Below the pieces are notes generated by a model. That model searched no databases, had not been told where the DNA came from, and saw only the letters and a program-made list of their open reading frames with translations. A stretch of DNA of 64,000 bases from PALSA-693 sp963781155 (GTDB taxonomy: Bacteria > Actinomycetota > Acidimicrobiia > Acidimicrobiales > Palsa-688). Of this stretch, positions 17,711 to 27,180 are shown piece after piece. The number at the start of each line of letters is the position of its first letter. Position 1 is the first letter of the stretch. The translations under genes were made by a program, and so were the position numbers. The stretch covers positions 1-64,000 of the forward strand of contig CAWAEC010000007.1 in assembly GCA_963781155.1 (NCBI GenBank). Direction: 5' to 3'.

Positions 17711-18672
17711 GCGAACCGACACCCTCTCGCCGTCACCGGCGACGGACCAGTGCGGGACAGTGGACCGGACCCAAACGCCCTTACGACCTGGTCAAGGAAT
17801 TCGTGATCGCCCTGATCGTGGTCGGCCTGGTCGCGGTGATCGCCGCCCTGGTGCTGTCCTCCCCCGACGACAAGGCCATTACTCTGCAACAGTGGGGCCG
17901 CCAGGACCCGGCCGACTTCGTCACCACTGCTGTCACCGAGCTCGACGGGACCAGCACCAGCGCCTCCTACGGACCCCCCTACAACCAGGCCGGCACCGGC
18001 CAGTCGATCTTCTTCCTGCACCTGCAAAACTGGGCCGGCGTGCGCCTACCCGTCGACCCCGCGGTCGATTTCGTGCTGGCCCCCCTGTCCACAGTCACCG
18101 GCAACCCTGCCCTTACTGCCGCCCTGGCTGCCTACCGCAACGCCAGCACCAGCCAGCAGCAGGCCTGGGCCAGCGCCTACGACACCGCCATCTCCAAAGC
18201 CCCCGGCAACGACCCGGCCAAGGTCGCCCCCGGCAACTACGGCCCGGTACCGGCCATGACCGCGGCCCTGCTCCGCCTGGCCCAAAGCGGCGCCCTCAAC
18301 AGCCAACTGGTCAACCAGGGCAGCGGCTTCTACCAGGACAACTACACCAAACCCCTCCTGTTCCTGGCCGACGGCACCTACCTGGGCAACCTGGCCAACG
18401 TCCAACATCTCGGCGGTGACCAGTGGGGCATCATGAACGAGACCGGCAGCTACCCGGGCCAAGCCTGGCTGTGGCTGTACACCTTCTGGTACCAGATATC
18501 CCCGTTCAAAACCTCCGGCAACGCCGACGCCCTGGTGTGGGCGATCATGATGATCCTGTCCCTCGCCCTCATCCTGGTCCCCATCATCCCCGGCGTGCGA
18601 TCGATACCACGATGGATACCGATCTACAAGATCATCTGGCGCGACTACTACCGCGATCATCCCATCACCTAG
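17707..18672 (+). CDS. Membrane-anchored partner of the cytochrome b unit
   Basis: The 321-residue protein has a basic N-terminus, a first helix (FVIALIVVGLVAVIAALVL), a long external domain of about 220 residues, and a C-terminal hairpin (ALVWAIMMILSLALILVPII). It ends IWRDYYRDHP. Its opening resembles the N-terminal segment of some cytochrome b/QcrB partners (RPYDLVKEF). The external domain (LQQWGRQDPADFV, YGPPYNQAG, NYTKPLLFLADG) has no CxxCH heme site, no Rieske motif and no cysteines in the parts I could read. It begins in a GTGA overlap with the cytochrome b gene. A role in docking an electron partner, or as a divergent subunit IV, is inference. Confidence 0.75.
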   Translation: MSEPTPSRRHRRRTSAGQWTGPKRPYDLVKEFVIALIVVGLVAVIAALVLSSPDDKAITLQQWGRQDPADFVTTAVTELDGTSTSASYGPPYNQAGTGQSIFFLHLQNWAGVRLPVDPAVDFVLAPLSTVTGNPALTAALAAYRNASTSQQQAWASAYDTAISKAPGNDPAKVAPGNYGPVPAMTAALLRLAQSGALNSQLVNQGSGFYQDNYTKPLLFLADGTYLGNLANVQHLGGDQWGIMNETGSYPGQAWLWLYTFWYQISPFKTSGNADALVWAIMMILSLALILVPIIPGVRSIPRWIPIYKIIWRDYYRDHPIT

Positions 18673-19226
18673 ACTAGGCCGGACATAAAGCCGAGGTGGG
18701 ACGAGAACCTCCTCTCAGATCCGAGACGGGTCGAGACGGCGCCTCAGTCCCGACAGGAGAATGGCAGGTAGAAAGGAACGGGGGTCTCATCGCAGGGTCC
18801 TGGCGCGACCTGAGTAATCCCCTCCCTTTCCTCGACCCCGAACCCAACACCGGAGGCTACCTCCATCGTCATTGCCCTCGCACAAGATCGGTAGCCAATA
18901 AACGCACGGTATCGGATTGGACCCACCCTGCTGTTTGATCGCCGGGTTGGTTTCAGACTCACGGTATGACTCCGCCAGGGTCCGGGTGATCGATCCACGG
19001 CTTCCGACGCCCGCACGGGCGCTGCCCTGGTGATCTGGTGTCAGTGACGGTCACCCTGTTGCTCATAGAAACCGACAGCATGCTCTCCGGTCACCCGAGC
19101 CCGTGGTGGAAATGTTTCTCTATTGGTCGGGTGGACTCACCTCCTTCTTCTCCCTGATTAACCGTAGGACTGTTCTGCCTGCAGCAACAGGGCCAAAGGC
19201 CCCTGTACCGTGTCTCTTCTCGCTAG
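18673..19226. other. Region without a recognisable gene
   Basis: No family-like frame is seen. The sequence after the stop at 18672 contains a weak CACCT...AGGTG hairpin that could end the cytochrome operon transcript. Confidence 0.35.
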
Positions 19227-19256
19227 TGGGGTGTCCGTCTGACGGACGCCGGTAAT
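19227..19256 (+). repeat. Left inverted repeat of IS630 copy A
   Basis: It begins TGGGGTGTCCG and ends GACGCCGGTAAT. Its central part contains the palindrome GTCCGTCTGACGGAC. Confidence 0.8.
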
Positions 19257-19321
19257 CCCACAGTTGTAATTCGTGGGTTGGGATGATGTTGGCGGGTGGA
19301 GTCTGGCTGAAGGAGTCGCCT

Positions 19322-20395
19322 GTGGCCCGCCCGCCGTCGGTGTTCGTGAGGGAGTTGAGCCCTGATGAGGGACAGCGGTTGCGTCAGTTGTCCCGCCGGC
19401 ATAAGCAGTTCCCGATCCGCCAGCGAGCTCAGATCCTTTTGGCGTCGGCGACGGGCATGGCGGCGGGGCAGATCGCCCGGGCGTTGTCGAGCGATGAGAA
19501 CCAGGTTCGCCGGGTGATCCGGGAGTTCAACGAGGACGGGATGGCCAGCCTCCGCCCTCGTATCGGGGGCGGGCGCCCGAGGAGGAGTGATTCGACCGCC
19601 ATGGTCAATACCGCTCTGGCCCGTCCCGGCGACCTCGGCGAGCCCGGAACCCGCTGGACTTTGCGGCGTCTGCGCCGCTACCTGATCCGATCCCACAAGG
19701 TCGCCTCGGTGTCGGTCGAGGGGCTGCGCCAAGTCCTTCGCGCCGCGGGGGTCACCTACCAGCGGACCCGGACTTGGAAGACTTCCAACGACCCGCTCTA
19801 TGAGGCCAAAACTGCCTGGGTTACCGGGATCTACCAGGCGGCAGAGGCGGGAACCCTCGATGGGGTTCTGGTTAGCTTCGACGAGTGTGGGCCGATCTCG
19901 CTGCGTCCCTGGCCGGGGTCGTGCTGGGCCCGCCAGAAGAAAACCCAACTCACCCGGGCCACCTACCGGCGGCTCATGGGTGTCCGCTATCTCTTCGGTG
20001 CCTACGACGTCGGCGCCGACAAGCTGTGGGGCGTGTTGCGAGCCAAGAAAGACGCCTCGGTCGTACTCGCCTTTTTGAAAGACATCCGCCGTCGCTACCC
20101 CGCCGATGTCCAGCTCTACATCGTGATGGACAACCTCTCCACCCATTGGACTCCGCAGATCCGAGCCTGGGCGCTCACCAACCACGTCGGGCTGCTCGCG
20201 ACACCCACCTACGCCAGCTGGCTCAACCGGATCGAATGCCACTTCTGGGCATTCGTCGAACTGGTCGTCAACAACAGCGACTACCCCGACTGGGCCACCT
20301 TCGACAGAGCCGCCCGGTTCTACATTCGCAGACGAAACCGCGACCGCCGCGATCCCCGCATCCAAGAACTCGAACGTCGCCGGCGAGTCGCATGA
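19322..20395 (+). CDS. IS630-family transposase, intact
   Basis: The 357-residue protein has an N-terminal helix-turn-helix of the HTH_29 type (QIARALSSDENQVRRVIREF) and a DDE_3 endonuclease domain. Catalytic residues are Asp in VSFDECGPISL, Asp in IVMDNLSTHW and Glu in ASWLNRIECHFW. GTG 19322 has AAGGAG six bases upstream and is preferred over the upstream ATG 19283. The domain is full length, so the element may be mobile. Confidence 0.9.
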   Translation: MARPPSVFVRELSPDEGQRLRQLSRRHKQFPIRQRAQILLASATGMAAGQIARALSSDENQVRRVIREFNEDGMASLRPRIGGGRPRRSDSTAMVNTALARPGDLGEPGTRWTLRRLRRYLIRSHKVASVSVEGLRQVLRAAGVTYQRTRTWKTSNDPLYEAKTAWVTGIYQAAEAGTLDGVLVSFDECGPISLRPWPGSCWARQKKTQLTRATYRRLMGVRYLFGAYDVGADKLWGVLRAKKDASVVLAFLKDIRRRYPADVQLYIVMDNLSTHWTPQIRAWALTNHVGLLATPTYASWLNRIECHFWAFVELVVNNSDYPDWATFDRAARFYIRRRNRDRRDPRIQELERRRRVA

Positions 20396-20402
20396 CCACC
20401 CC

Positions 20403-20432
20403 ATTACCGGCGTCAACAAACCGGACACCCCA
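20403..20432 (-). repeat. Right inverted repeat of IS630 copy A
   Basis: Its reverse complement begins TGGGGTGTCCGG and ends GACGCCGGTAAT. Confidence 0.8.
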
Positions 20433-20747
20433 CCAGGAGCACCCCGACGGCCGGTAGTCCACGAGGACACGGACGACATCGCGCAGCGAGGCTGCCCGAC
20501 GACCTCCCCGCGCCAGTTGGCAATGTCCTCGTTGCCCTGTCGGCGGTCCTTCTGACCTGACCGTCTGACGGACCTCAGCCGACCCCGGTGGATGTGGGGC
20601 GCACCCAAAAGACAGTGCCTACCGACCCCTACTCGTCCCGGCCGTCATTACCCGGGTTATGCCTCGGGGCACGAGTGACCTTCGGCTCTGTTGTACCCCG
20701 TCCGGACAGATCAACCTGATGAGGGAAGCCCACCTTGGGAGGCAAGT
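20433..20747. other. Region without a recognisable gene
   Basis: A second CCGTCTGACGGAC (20561-20573) repeats the core of the left IS630 inverted repeat. Otherwise no coding signal is seen. The PPOX ribosome binding site lies at the end. Confidence 0.4.
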
Positions 20748-21158
20748 GTGAGAGCCATCGATTTGATAGGAGGAACGGAGATCATTTCTGAAGCGGACTG
20801 CTGGGAACTGCTCGAAACCGAGCAGATCGGCCGCATAGCAGTGTGGTACGGCGGACAAGTCGATATCTTCCCGGTCAACTACGGACTCGACGGTGACGGC
20901 ATCGTGTTCCGTACCAATGCTGGTCGCAAAATGACCGGCGCAGCGTCCAGCGAGGTCGCCTTCGAAGTCGACAACATCGACGCCCAGGCCAAGGCAGGAT
21001 GGAGCGTGATGGTCCACGGTCAAGCCCGAGACATCACCCGCTACGACGGACTCGAACGACAGCGGGCAGCACAGCCATGGACCGGGTCGAAAGACTTCCT
21101 CATCCGCATCGCGCCAAGGTCGATCACCGGTCGACGTGCCGCCCCCATCTCCGATTGA
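20748..21158 (+). CDS. PPOX-fold flavin-binding protein (copy 1)
   Basis: The 136-residue protein has the split-barrel fold of the pyridoxamine 5'-phosphate oxidase superfamily: CWELLETEQIGRIAVWYGG, then IFPVNYGLDGDGIVFRTNAG, VAFEVDNID, GWSVMVHGQAR and the C-terminal FLIRIAPRSITGRR. In actinobacteria such small proteins bind FMN, F420 or heme and often belong to hypoxia or stress regulons. GTG 20748 follows GGGAGG. The specific reaction is unknown. It is intact, and other copies lie nearby. Confidence 0.86.
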   Translation: MRAIDLIGGTEIISEADCWELLETEQIGRIAVWYGGQVDIFPVNYGLDGDGIVFRTNAGRKMTGAASSEVAFEVDNIDAQAKAGWSVMVHGQARDITRYDGLERQRAAQPWTGSKDFLIRIAPRSITGRRAAPISD

Positions 21159-21189
21159 ACCGTCTGCATTATGCCCGCTCCCCGCGATC

Positions 21190-21510
21190 GTGCCCACCGC
21201 GGCGCCGTCAAGAACGGCTCGGCTGGACGAACTTTGCCGACTCCGTACCGGCGCCTCCGGCCCTGACCGTGGCTGAGCACCGCACGACCGCTCGGCGCGT
21301 GCACGTTGCGCACCCAGTCGGCACGATCGCCCAGCATCGAAACCAAATACCGCTCGCTGTCGTAGTCCGCGCTCACCACCGGGAAGGAGATGACCCCGAC
21401 CGCTCCGGCGGCCGCGAACCTCGAAAGCCCCGACACGAGCCGGCCAGATGCCGGCCGCGACACCGTGAAGGACCTTGCCAGCGCACCCGTTCCCCGCAGA
21501 TGTTTGATGT
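21190..21510 (-). pseudogene. Ddn-like F420-dependent nitroreductase remnant
   Basis: On the minus strand the family reads VGAFEVRGRRSGR, then in another frame VISFPVVSADYDSERYLVSM continuing to LGDRADWVRNV and GRAVLSHGQ. This matches the deazaflavin-dependent nitroreductase core (RTSGR-x-x-x-x-P, then DWVRN). At least one frameshift (near 21410) and loss of the C-terminus make it non-functional. It lies downstream of a broken PPOX gene on the same strand; both enzyme types use related barrels and often cluster. Confidence 0.62.
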
Positions 21511-21549
21511 GGCGATTCGGACGAAAGCGTCGTCGCTAGGAGTCGGGAC

Positions 21550-21879
21550 CACGAGGCCAGCGGTAGGCTCCGCAGAGCTTGGAGCGCAACAGCGTCGGTA
21601 ACCGGCCAGCCTCCGCGTTGGATTTGTACGGCCCAGCCGTCACGAGCTTGCTCATCGACGTAGTCAGCGTGGAAAGCCACAACCGAGTTGCAGGCGGCCC
21701 GATAGAGTCAAGAAGCAGGGCGGACCCGAACAACGACATCGGGGCCGCTGAGAACAAAGCGAGCGCTGTGAATGGCTGGCAGGGGCGCCGATGCTCAGCG
21801 CGATCCGACCCAGCCGCAAGTGCAGCAGTTTCAAGCACTCCTCGGGCCTGAGTTCGACGATCTCCGCTTCTTCGCTCAC
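21550..21879 (-). pseudogene. PPOX-fold protein (copy 2), frameshifted
   Basis: From ATG 21879 the minus strand reads MSEEAEIVELRPEECLKLLH and RLGRIALSIGAPA, the usual N-terminus. It then changes frame, and later the strand AFHADYVDEQARDGWAVQIQ appears in a third frame near 21610-21680. The order and spacing match the intact copies. Two or more indels break it. Confidence 0.62.
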
Positions 21880-22083
21880 TTCCGTAACAGTGCGCCACGA
21901 GGCGATCGCAGTGGGCGACGGTCAGCCAACCGGCAATCGGCGGCCGGCCGCCCCCCAATAAATGTCGTCGTCCCATGGCGCCCACCCACCCTCATCCAGG
22001 CCCCATTACCGTGCGATGGGGGCGGGCCCTCGAGAGGAGGATTGTCAACGGCGGGCACGGCCTGCTTCGCAAGGCCAAGAGGG

Positions 22084-22572
22084 CTACCGAGACGCTGGTG
22101 TGTGGTCGCTGACAAAGCGAAGGACCGCGAGGTGCTTATCGGTATCACGTTCCATCAGATCGACCAGAAGGCTCCACAATGAGGTGTCCTTGATGTCGCG
22201 GAGTTCCCGACGAAGGCGCTTGAGTTCCTTCGCGTCCTGCTCTTCGCTCTCCGTCAGGGTCTTTGTGGCCGTCCGGACGGCTGCTGCGTCGGATCGCTCA
22301 AAGTCCAGATACGGAACTGCGGGCTTCTTTCCCAGTAGCGCCTCAGTCTTCAGAGACTCCGCCAGCTCTGCAAAGATCCGGTGGTGGCGAATTTCATCCT
22401 CGATAAGCAGATTCACAAGATAGCGAAACGCCTTGGACTCAGTCTTTTCTGCAATAGCCGAGTACTCTTCCAGCAGACTCCGCTCGGCCTGGACGTGGCC
22501 GGTGAGGTGAGCGTACAGATCCCGCTCCCACGGCGACGCGCCCGCGCTCGACTCGTCGGTCATATCTACCAT
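22084..22572 (-). CDS. Ferritin-like / rubrerythrin-type four-helix protein
   Basis: The 162-residue, almost all-helical protein has metal-ligand spacing typical of ferritin-like folds. Helix one contains AERSLLEEYSAIAEKT and helix two LVNLLIEDEIRHHRIFAEL, which includes an E-x-x-H motif. A later helix LWSLLVDLMERDTDKHLAVL carries a second acidic/His set. A charged coiled segment (ESEEQDAKELKRLRREL) precedes it. It probably binds iron and limits oxidative damage. ATG 22572 has GGAG six bases upstream. It is intact and lies between stress-type genes. Confidence 0.78.
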   Translation of the reverse strand: MVDMTDESSAGASPWERDLYAHLTGHVQAERSLLEEYSAIAEKTESKAFRYLVNLLIEDEIRHHRIFAELAESLKTEALLGKKPAVPYLDFERSDAAAVRTATKTLTESEEQDAKELKRLRRELRDIKDTSLWSLLVDLMERDTDKHLAVLRFVSDHTPASR

Positions 22573-22954
22573 CTGTTCTCCAATCCGGCCGGTCAGCCTG
22601 TGTCGTCTCCCAAGGTCGCGCCTCGCCCCTCCCGTGACCAGGGTACTTTGACCCCAAATCGGGGGTCCGTCTCGACGTCACAACCGTCCAGACCAGGCTC
22701 TCGGACGTACTGCTCGACCGCGGATCCCGACAGAGAACAGAGTTCGGAGGTGGTTTAGAGATTCAGCCGGCATATCCACGCTTCCGCTTCGTCGCTCCCA
22801 GCTGCACGAACACCGTCATCTCGCGGCAGTCCGTGTTCGTCCCGATATGATTCGTGGGTACGGCCACCCCATGGCGCTCGCCGGTCGAAATAGGGCTCTT
22901 CGACCCTGGTCGTCGGTCGAGTCCAGGGTAAGATTGGCTCAGGGAGGACGTTTG
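22573..22954. other. Divergent intergenic region
   Basis: This lies between the minus-strand ferritin-like gene and the plus-strand PPOX copy 3. It must hold both promoters, but I could not identify boxes with confidence. AGGGAGGA at 22941-22948 is the PPOX ribosome binding site. Confidence 0.4.
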
Positions 22955-23419
22955 ATGTCGGGTGAAGAGGACGATCTCGATCCTGGTGGGCTCGATGAGA
23001 TTGACGAGTCCGAGTGCTGGCGCCTCCTGGCGACTCAGTCAGTGGGGCGAGTGGCGGTGATCGTCGGCCACTATCCGTTGGTTTTCCCTGTTAACCACCT
23101 GGTCGACGGTCGCAGCATCGTGTTTCGAACCGGGGCAGGCACGAAATTGTGGGCGACGACCCGGTCCAACGTCAGCTTTGAAGTCGATTACCTCGACCTG
23201 GTTCATCGCGCCGGCTGGAGCGTCCTCGTGCGCGGCGCTGCTCGCGAACTGCGCCCTGTCTCCAACCGAAATGCCCAAGCTCTGGACGTCGCAGGTCCAC
23301 AGCCATGGGCTCCGGGCGCCCGAGCACACTTGGTGCGCATCGTGGCCGACGGCATTAGCGGCCGACGCATTCGCCCTGCCGAACTGCCTCCTGCAACCGA
23401 CCTCCGCGGGTACCTGTAA
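22955..23419 (+). CDS. PPOX-fold flavin-binding protein (copy 3)
   Basis: The 154-residue protein has an acidic N-terminal extension (MSGEEDDLDPG) and then the PPOX barrel: ECWRLLATQSVGRVAVIVGH, FPVNHLVDGRSIVFRTGAGT, VSFEVDYLDL, GWSVLVRGAAREL and the end GISGRRI. ATG 22955 has GGGAGGA at a good distance. The GTKL-like turn present here is typical for FMN/F420 phosphate contacts. It shares the fold and motif order with copy 1 but is divergent, so these are paralogues rather than a recent duplication. The substrate is unknown. Confidence 0.86.
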   Translation: MSGEEDDLDPGGLDEIDESECWRLLATQSVGRVAVIVGHYPLVFPVNHLVDGRSIVFRTGAGTKLWATTRSNVSFEVDYLDLVHRAGWSVLVRGAARELRPVSNRNAQALDVAGPQPWAPGARAHLVRIVADGISGRRIRPAELPPATDLRGYL

Positions 23420-23519
23420 CCAGCTCGTGTATTCCCGCACCTGGCCAGGCTCGCTAACTCTTTGAACCGCCCGCGTTGTGGCCCGCGAAGACCGATTCGC
23501 CGGAACCTCAGTCTTCTAC

Positions 23520-23880
23520 TACGCCCGTGGAGCTGCATGATCGGCTCGAGCCGAGTGACGACGTAATTGTCGAATTCGAGCCGGCGGTAGAGCACCCCGG
23601 AGACGATGATGACGCGGCGCCCGACGACGTCGTCGCCGTGTTGTAGCTCCACCACCTGCGACCCGTCCTTGCAGTGATAGCCGACAGCTCTTTTCGGGAC
23701 GACGAGGGTCGTATCGAAGCGCTGAGCCTGTACGGCAGCTCGAGCGGCGAACTCGGATCCGGATACGCCCACGGGGACCAGGTAGTTTCCAGTCGGCTGG
23801 TCGTCCCGATCTGTCCGCCGGTGCAGGCGGCATCGAGCGTCGCCACCTGAAGGCCTTCGGACGCGGCCCACACTGAAGCA
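23520..23880 (-). pseudogene. Thioredoxin-reductase-like FAD protein fragment
   Basis: The minus strand reads SEGLQVATLDAACTGGQIG and TTSR, then in a second frame VGVSGSEFAARAAVQAQRFD, VVELQHGDDVVGRRVIIVSG and VLYRRLEFDNY. This is the first FAD-domain half of a TrxB-like oxidoreductase, starting after the GxGxxG loop and ending before the CxxC site. The rest is missing and one frameshift lies near 23790. It cannot be active. Confidence 0.65.
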
Positions 23881-24688
23881 GCCAGGCGTAGCTCGTGCGA
23901 CTCGTGGGCGTTGCGGTCTCGAATGATACCTCGCGGGAGTCGGGTACAAGCCTGAGGGGGTTCGTTGCCACTGGGCCGGAGCGGGGGTGCAAGATAGCCG
24001 CATGAGACGGGTGCGTCGTCCCGCCACCGAGTCGCCTGCTATCCCCATCGAAGACCCGGGCCAGGTTGCCGCATGGTCGCTGTACAACTTTGCTGCCCAT
24101 GGTTGGGCGGCGCCGGTTGCAGCCGTGCTCATCGGACCCTGGATGCTGTCGCTGGCTACCAACGCTGTGGGTAAGCATGGCGTCCTGATCGCCGTCGGTC
24201 CGGTGCACCTTCGAGCCGAGGCCTACCCGTCCGCCATGATCACTGTGGCGGCTATCGTGCAGTTCTTCGTGCTGCCCCTGGCTGGCGCCTCGGCAGATCT
24301 GCGTCGCGCCAAGCGCCGTTGGCTGGCAGCGGGGTGTGCCGGCGGTTCGGTGATCTGTGTGCTGTTGGCCCTGACCGGCGGCAGCGAGTGGCTCCTCGTG
24401 GGGTTGCTGTTCGTGGCCGGCGCTGTCCTTGCGGGCCTGGCCGATCTGATGTGGAACGGGATGCTCCCCGAGATCGCCGGACCCGAACGGCGCAACGCCG
24501 TGTCCAGCCGGGGCACAGCCATGGGGTACCTCGGCGCCGGGGTCATCCTGGTCCTAGAACTCGGTTTTATCGACTTTCGCCACACGCTGGACCTGTCGAA
24601 GGCCACGGCGGTGCGGCTATGCTTTCTCGTCGCCGGGATCTGGTGGGCCGCCTTCGGAGCCGCCGCGATCCGCCACCTCGATCCCCCG

Positions 24689-24700
24689 CTAGGTGAGTCG
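24689..24700 (+). repeat. CTAG target duplication plus left IR of IS1182 copy B
   Basis: CTAG is followed by GTGAGTCG. The mirror copy CGACTCAC then CTAG is at 26485-26496. Confidence 0.82.
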
Positions 24701-26492
24701 GCAGGAAGTGCCCTTTTTGGGGCTGGTAGGCGGCTGGTGGTGGGGGGGATGGTTTTGGCTGTGAATGGGTCTCATGTGGGTCGGTGAGGGTTTGAGTACG
24801 CCTGCAGGGGGGCTGGGTGCGGGCGCGGCTGGGAAACTGCTTGGATCAGGCGGCCAGAGCGCTCTGGGCTGGTTGGCCGAGCGCGCCGAGGACCTCGAGG
24901 CGCGAGAAGTTGGCGACGGTGGCGGCCAGGAAGCCTTGATGTTTGGTTTTTCGGCGCCCCCGGTATCGGGCTTTGCGCATGCCCAGATCCTGGAGGTGAT
25001 CGATCTTGCGTTCCACTTTGGATCGGTTGCGCAGCAGGACCCGGATGTCGGGGTCGTGTTGGGCGGCGCGGGCCGCTTGGACACGGTCGTGGTGGACACC
25101 GACGAAGACGGTCCGCCCGCTTGGCGTGCCGGTGCAGTCCGCCCGCACCGGGCAGGTGGAGCATTCGGCCGGGTCGAAGCGGAATAGCAGACCGGGCCGG
25201 CCTTTGTGATCGCGACCGACGGTGGCGTTGGTGGTCACTTCCCCGGCCGGACAGGTGACTTCGCCGGCGGTGGTGTCGATATAGAAATCGGTCTTGGGGA
25301 AGCGGCCGGCGTTGGTCACCGGCGGCACCTTGGCCACCATTTCCACCCCGCGCTGTTCGACACCGGCTCGGATATCGCCGTCGGAGTAGGCCATGTCGCC
25401 CACCAGGATCTCGATGTCGAGCCCGGGGGTGGAGGTCACCTGGTCGAGCAGGGGGACCGTGGCCTCGCCGTCGGAGGCGTTACCCGCCCGGACCTCAAGG
25501 CCCAACACCAGTTCGGAGGCCTCGTCGGTGATGATGTCCATCTTGTGACCGTCGAACCGGCGCGACGCGCTCTTGCGGCCATGACGCATCTCCGGGTCCG
25601 ACACGCTGATCACCCGATCCGGGGCCACCCCCTCCCGGATACCGACCCCGCCGCCACCGCCATCGGGGTCGGGCTCGGTGTCAGAGTCGATCACCTGGGC
25701 CAACAAACCGACGGGCTCGGCCACGGCCGGGTCCTCCACCCCGTCCAGGTCGGCCATGACCACCCGGGCCGCTCCCACCAGCACCCCCAGATGCGCACGG
25801 CGGGCCGCAGGGTCCTGCCAGTCGATATCCGGCTTGGCCCCACAAACCGGCGCCGCCACCGCCTGGGCCCCATCGCTCAAACGGTCTCCGGCCGCTCGGA
25901 CCGCCTGGCGCAGGAAGCCTCGGATCAGCTCGTAGCTATCGGCCACCGCCCCCGCCCCGTTCACCGGCGAGCTGTCAATGATGGCGGTCAAGCGGCCCTT
26001 GAAGATCCCTGCCTGCACCGCCTGGGCCAGCGTGGCCTGGAACAGCTGGTTATCGGCGTCATGGGCGATCATCCGGGCCCGCATCAAACTGAACGTCCGG
26101 GCCGCGATCCCCTCGAAGTCGTCCTCGACCCCCATGGCCGCCTTCCAATCGGCGTCCACCCGGGTCCGCCGGAGGTCTCCGCATCTGAGGGCGTGCGGTC
26201 ATGGGTGGCGCACAACATGGCCCGCACCATCACCGACGGCGGGATCGACGGCCGCCCCAGCCGCGCCGAGTACAACTCGACGAAATCGTCGTCACCGAAG
26301 ATCTCGTGGCCATGCTCGGCCAGCCGCTCATAAAACGAGCCCTTCGTCACCAGATGCCGGCGCATCACCCGAGTCTCCAGCAACGAACCCTGAGGATCAA
26401 CCCTGCCCAACACACCCCAAATTGAATTCCCCCCGCCACCCAAAATGGGGGACCAACCCTCAGTCCCCCTAGCCCGACTTTATGCGACTCAC
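24693..26492 (-). mobile_element. IS1182-family insertion sequence (copy B)
   Basis: The 1,800 bp element has short inverted ends GTGAGTCG...CGACTCAC and is flanked by direct CTAG repeats at 24689-24692 and 26493-26496. Removal restores the MFS reading order. The transposase is on the minus strand and differs strongly from copy A, so the two elements arrived independently but chose the same target tetranucleotide. Confidence 0.86.
24846..26413 (-). pseudogene. IS1182-family transposase, one frameshift
   Basis: The N-terminal part (SFYERLAEHGHEIFGDDDFV, GRPSIPPSVMVRAM) is in one frame, and the remainder from about 26160 is in another (VDADWKAAMGVEDDFEG onward). Catalytic candidates are Asp in AIIDSSPVNG, Asp in VGDMAYSDGD and Glu in KVERKIDHLQ, with a CSTCPVRADC zinc-type segment. 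GTG 26413 is the likely start; TTG 26443 is also in frame. A single shift near 26170 separates this copy from a full-length enzyme. Confidence 0.8.
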
Positions 26493-27180
26493 CTAGGGCT
26501 GGCCTCCTGGCGGCTGCGGTCAGGCCGGCTGGTGCCATGGCTCAACTCGGCGCCGGCTACCGGCTGCTGCGCCAGATGCCGCAGGTGCTGCGATTCATCG
26601 TCGCCTATCTGTGCTTCGGCGACGCGGTCTCCGCGGTGATCGCGCTGTCGTCGACGTTCTTGACCCATCAGCTCTTCAACGACGACACCACCAAGGCGTC
26701 CACCTTCCTCTTCGCTCTCATCCTGATGGTCCAGTTCGTGGCCATCGGCGGTGCGCTGTGCTTCGCTCGGCTGGCCGCCCGGCTAGGGACCAAACGGGCC
26801 GTGCTCATCAATCTGGTCGTCTGGTTCTCGGTCATCGTCTTTGCATACGCCATATTGGACAGCAAAGCGGAAGCAGTCGTCATGGGCGTGGTAATCGGGT
26901 TGGCCCTGGGCGGTGCGACGGCCCTGGCCCGCTCCATGTTCGCCCAGATGATCCCCCGCGGGAGCGAGGCGACGTTCTTCGGCTTGTTCGAGGTTTGCAG
27001 CCAGGGCACGTCATGGTTGGCCCCGCTGATCTTCACCATCGTGGTCAACACCACCGGCTCGTTCCGCCAGGCCATTCTCTCTTTGATCATTATGTTCATC
27101 CTGGGCTTCGTGCTGTTGTGGCGGGTCGACCTCGCTGAAGCGGCGGGCGAAGCCCAACGGGCATCGCCATCATCACATGG

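Larger units (their letters stand above)
19227..20432 (+). mobile_element. IS630-family insertion sequence (copy A)
   Basis: A 30 bp imperfect inverted repeat bounds the element. Both ends start TGGGGTGTCCG and continue GACGCCGGTAAT, with about seven differing bases in the centre (19227-19256 and 20403-20432). One intact transposase lies inside. A clean TA duplication, typical for IS630, is not obvious, so the outer edge may be off by a few bases or one flank has changed. Confidence 0.82.

Noticed and set aside
20557..20575. Second GTCTGACGGAC palindrome right of IS630 copy A, considered as a target duplication
   Set aside because: It lies about 130 bp outside the inverted repeat and matches the inside of the left repeat, so it is not a simple duplication.
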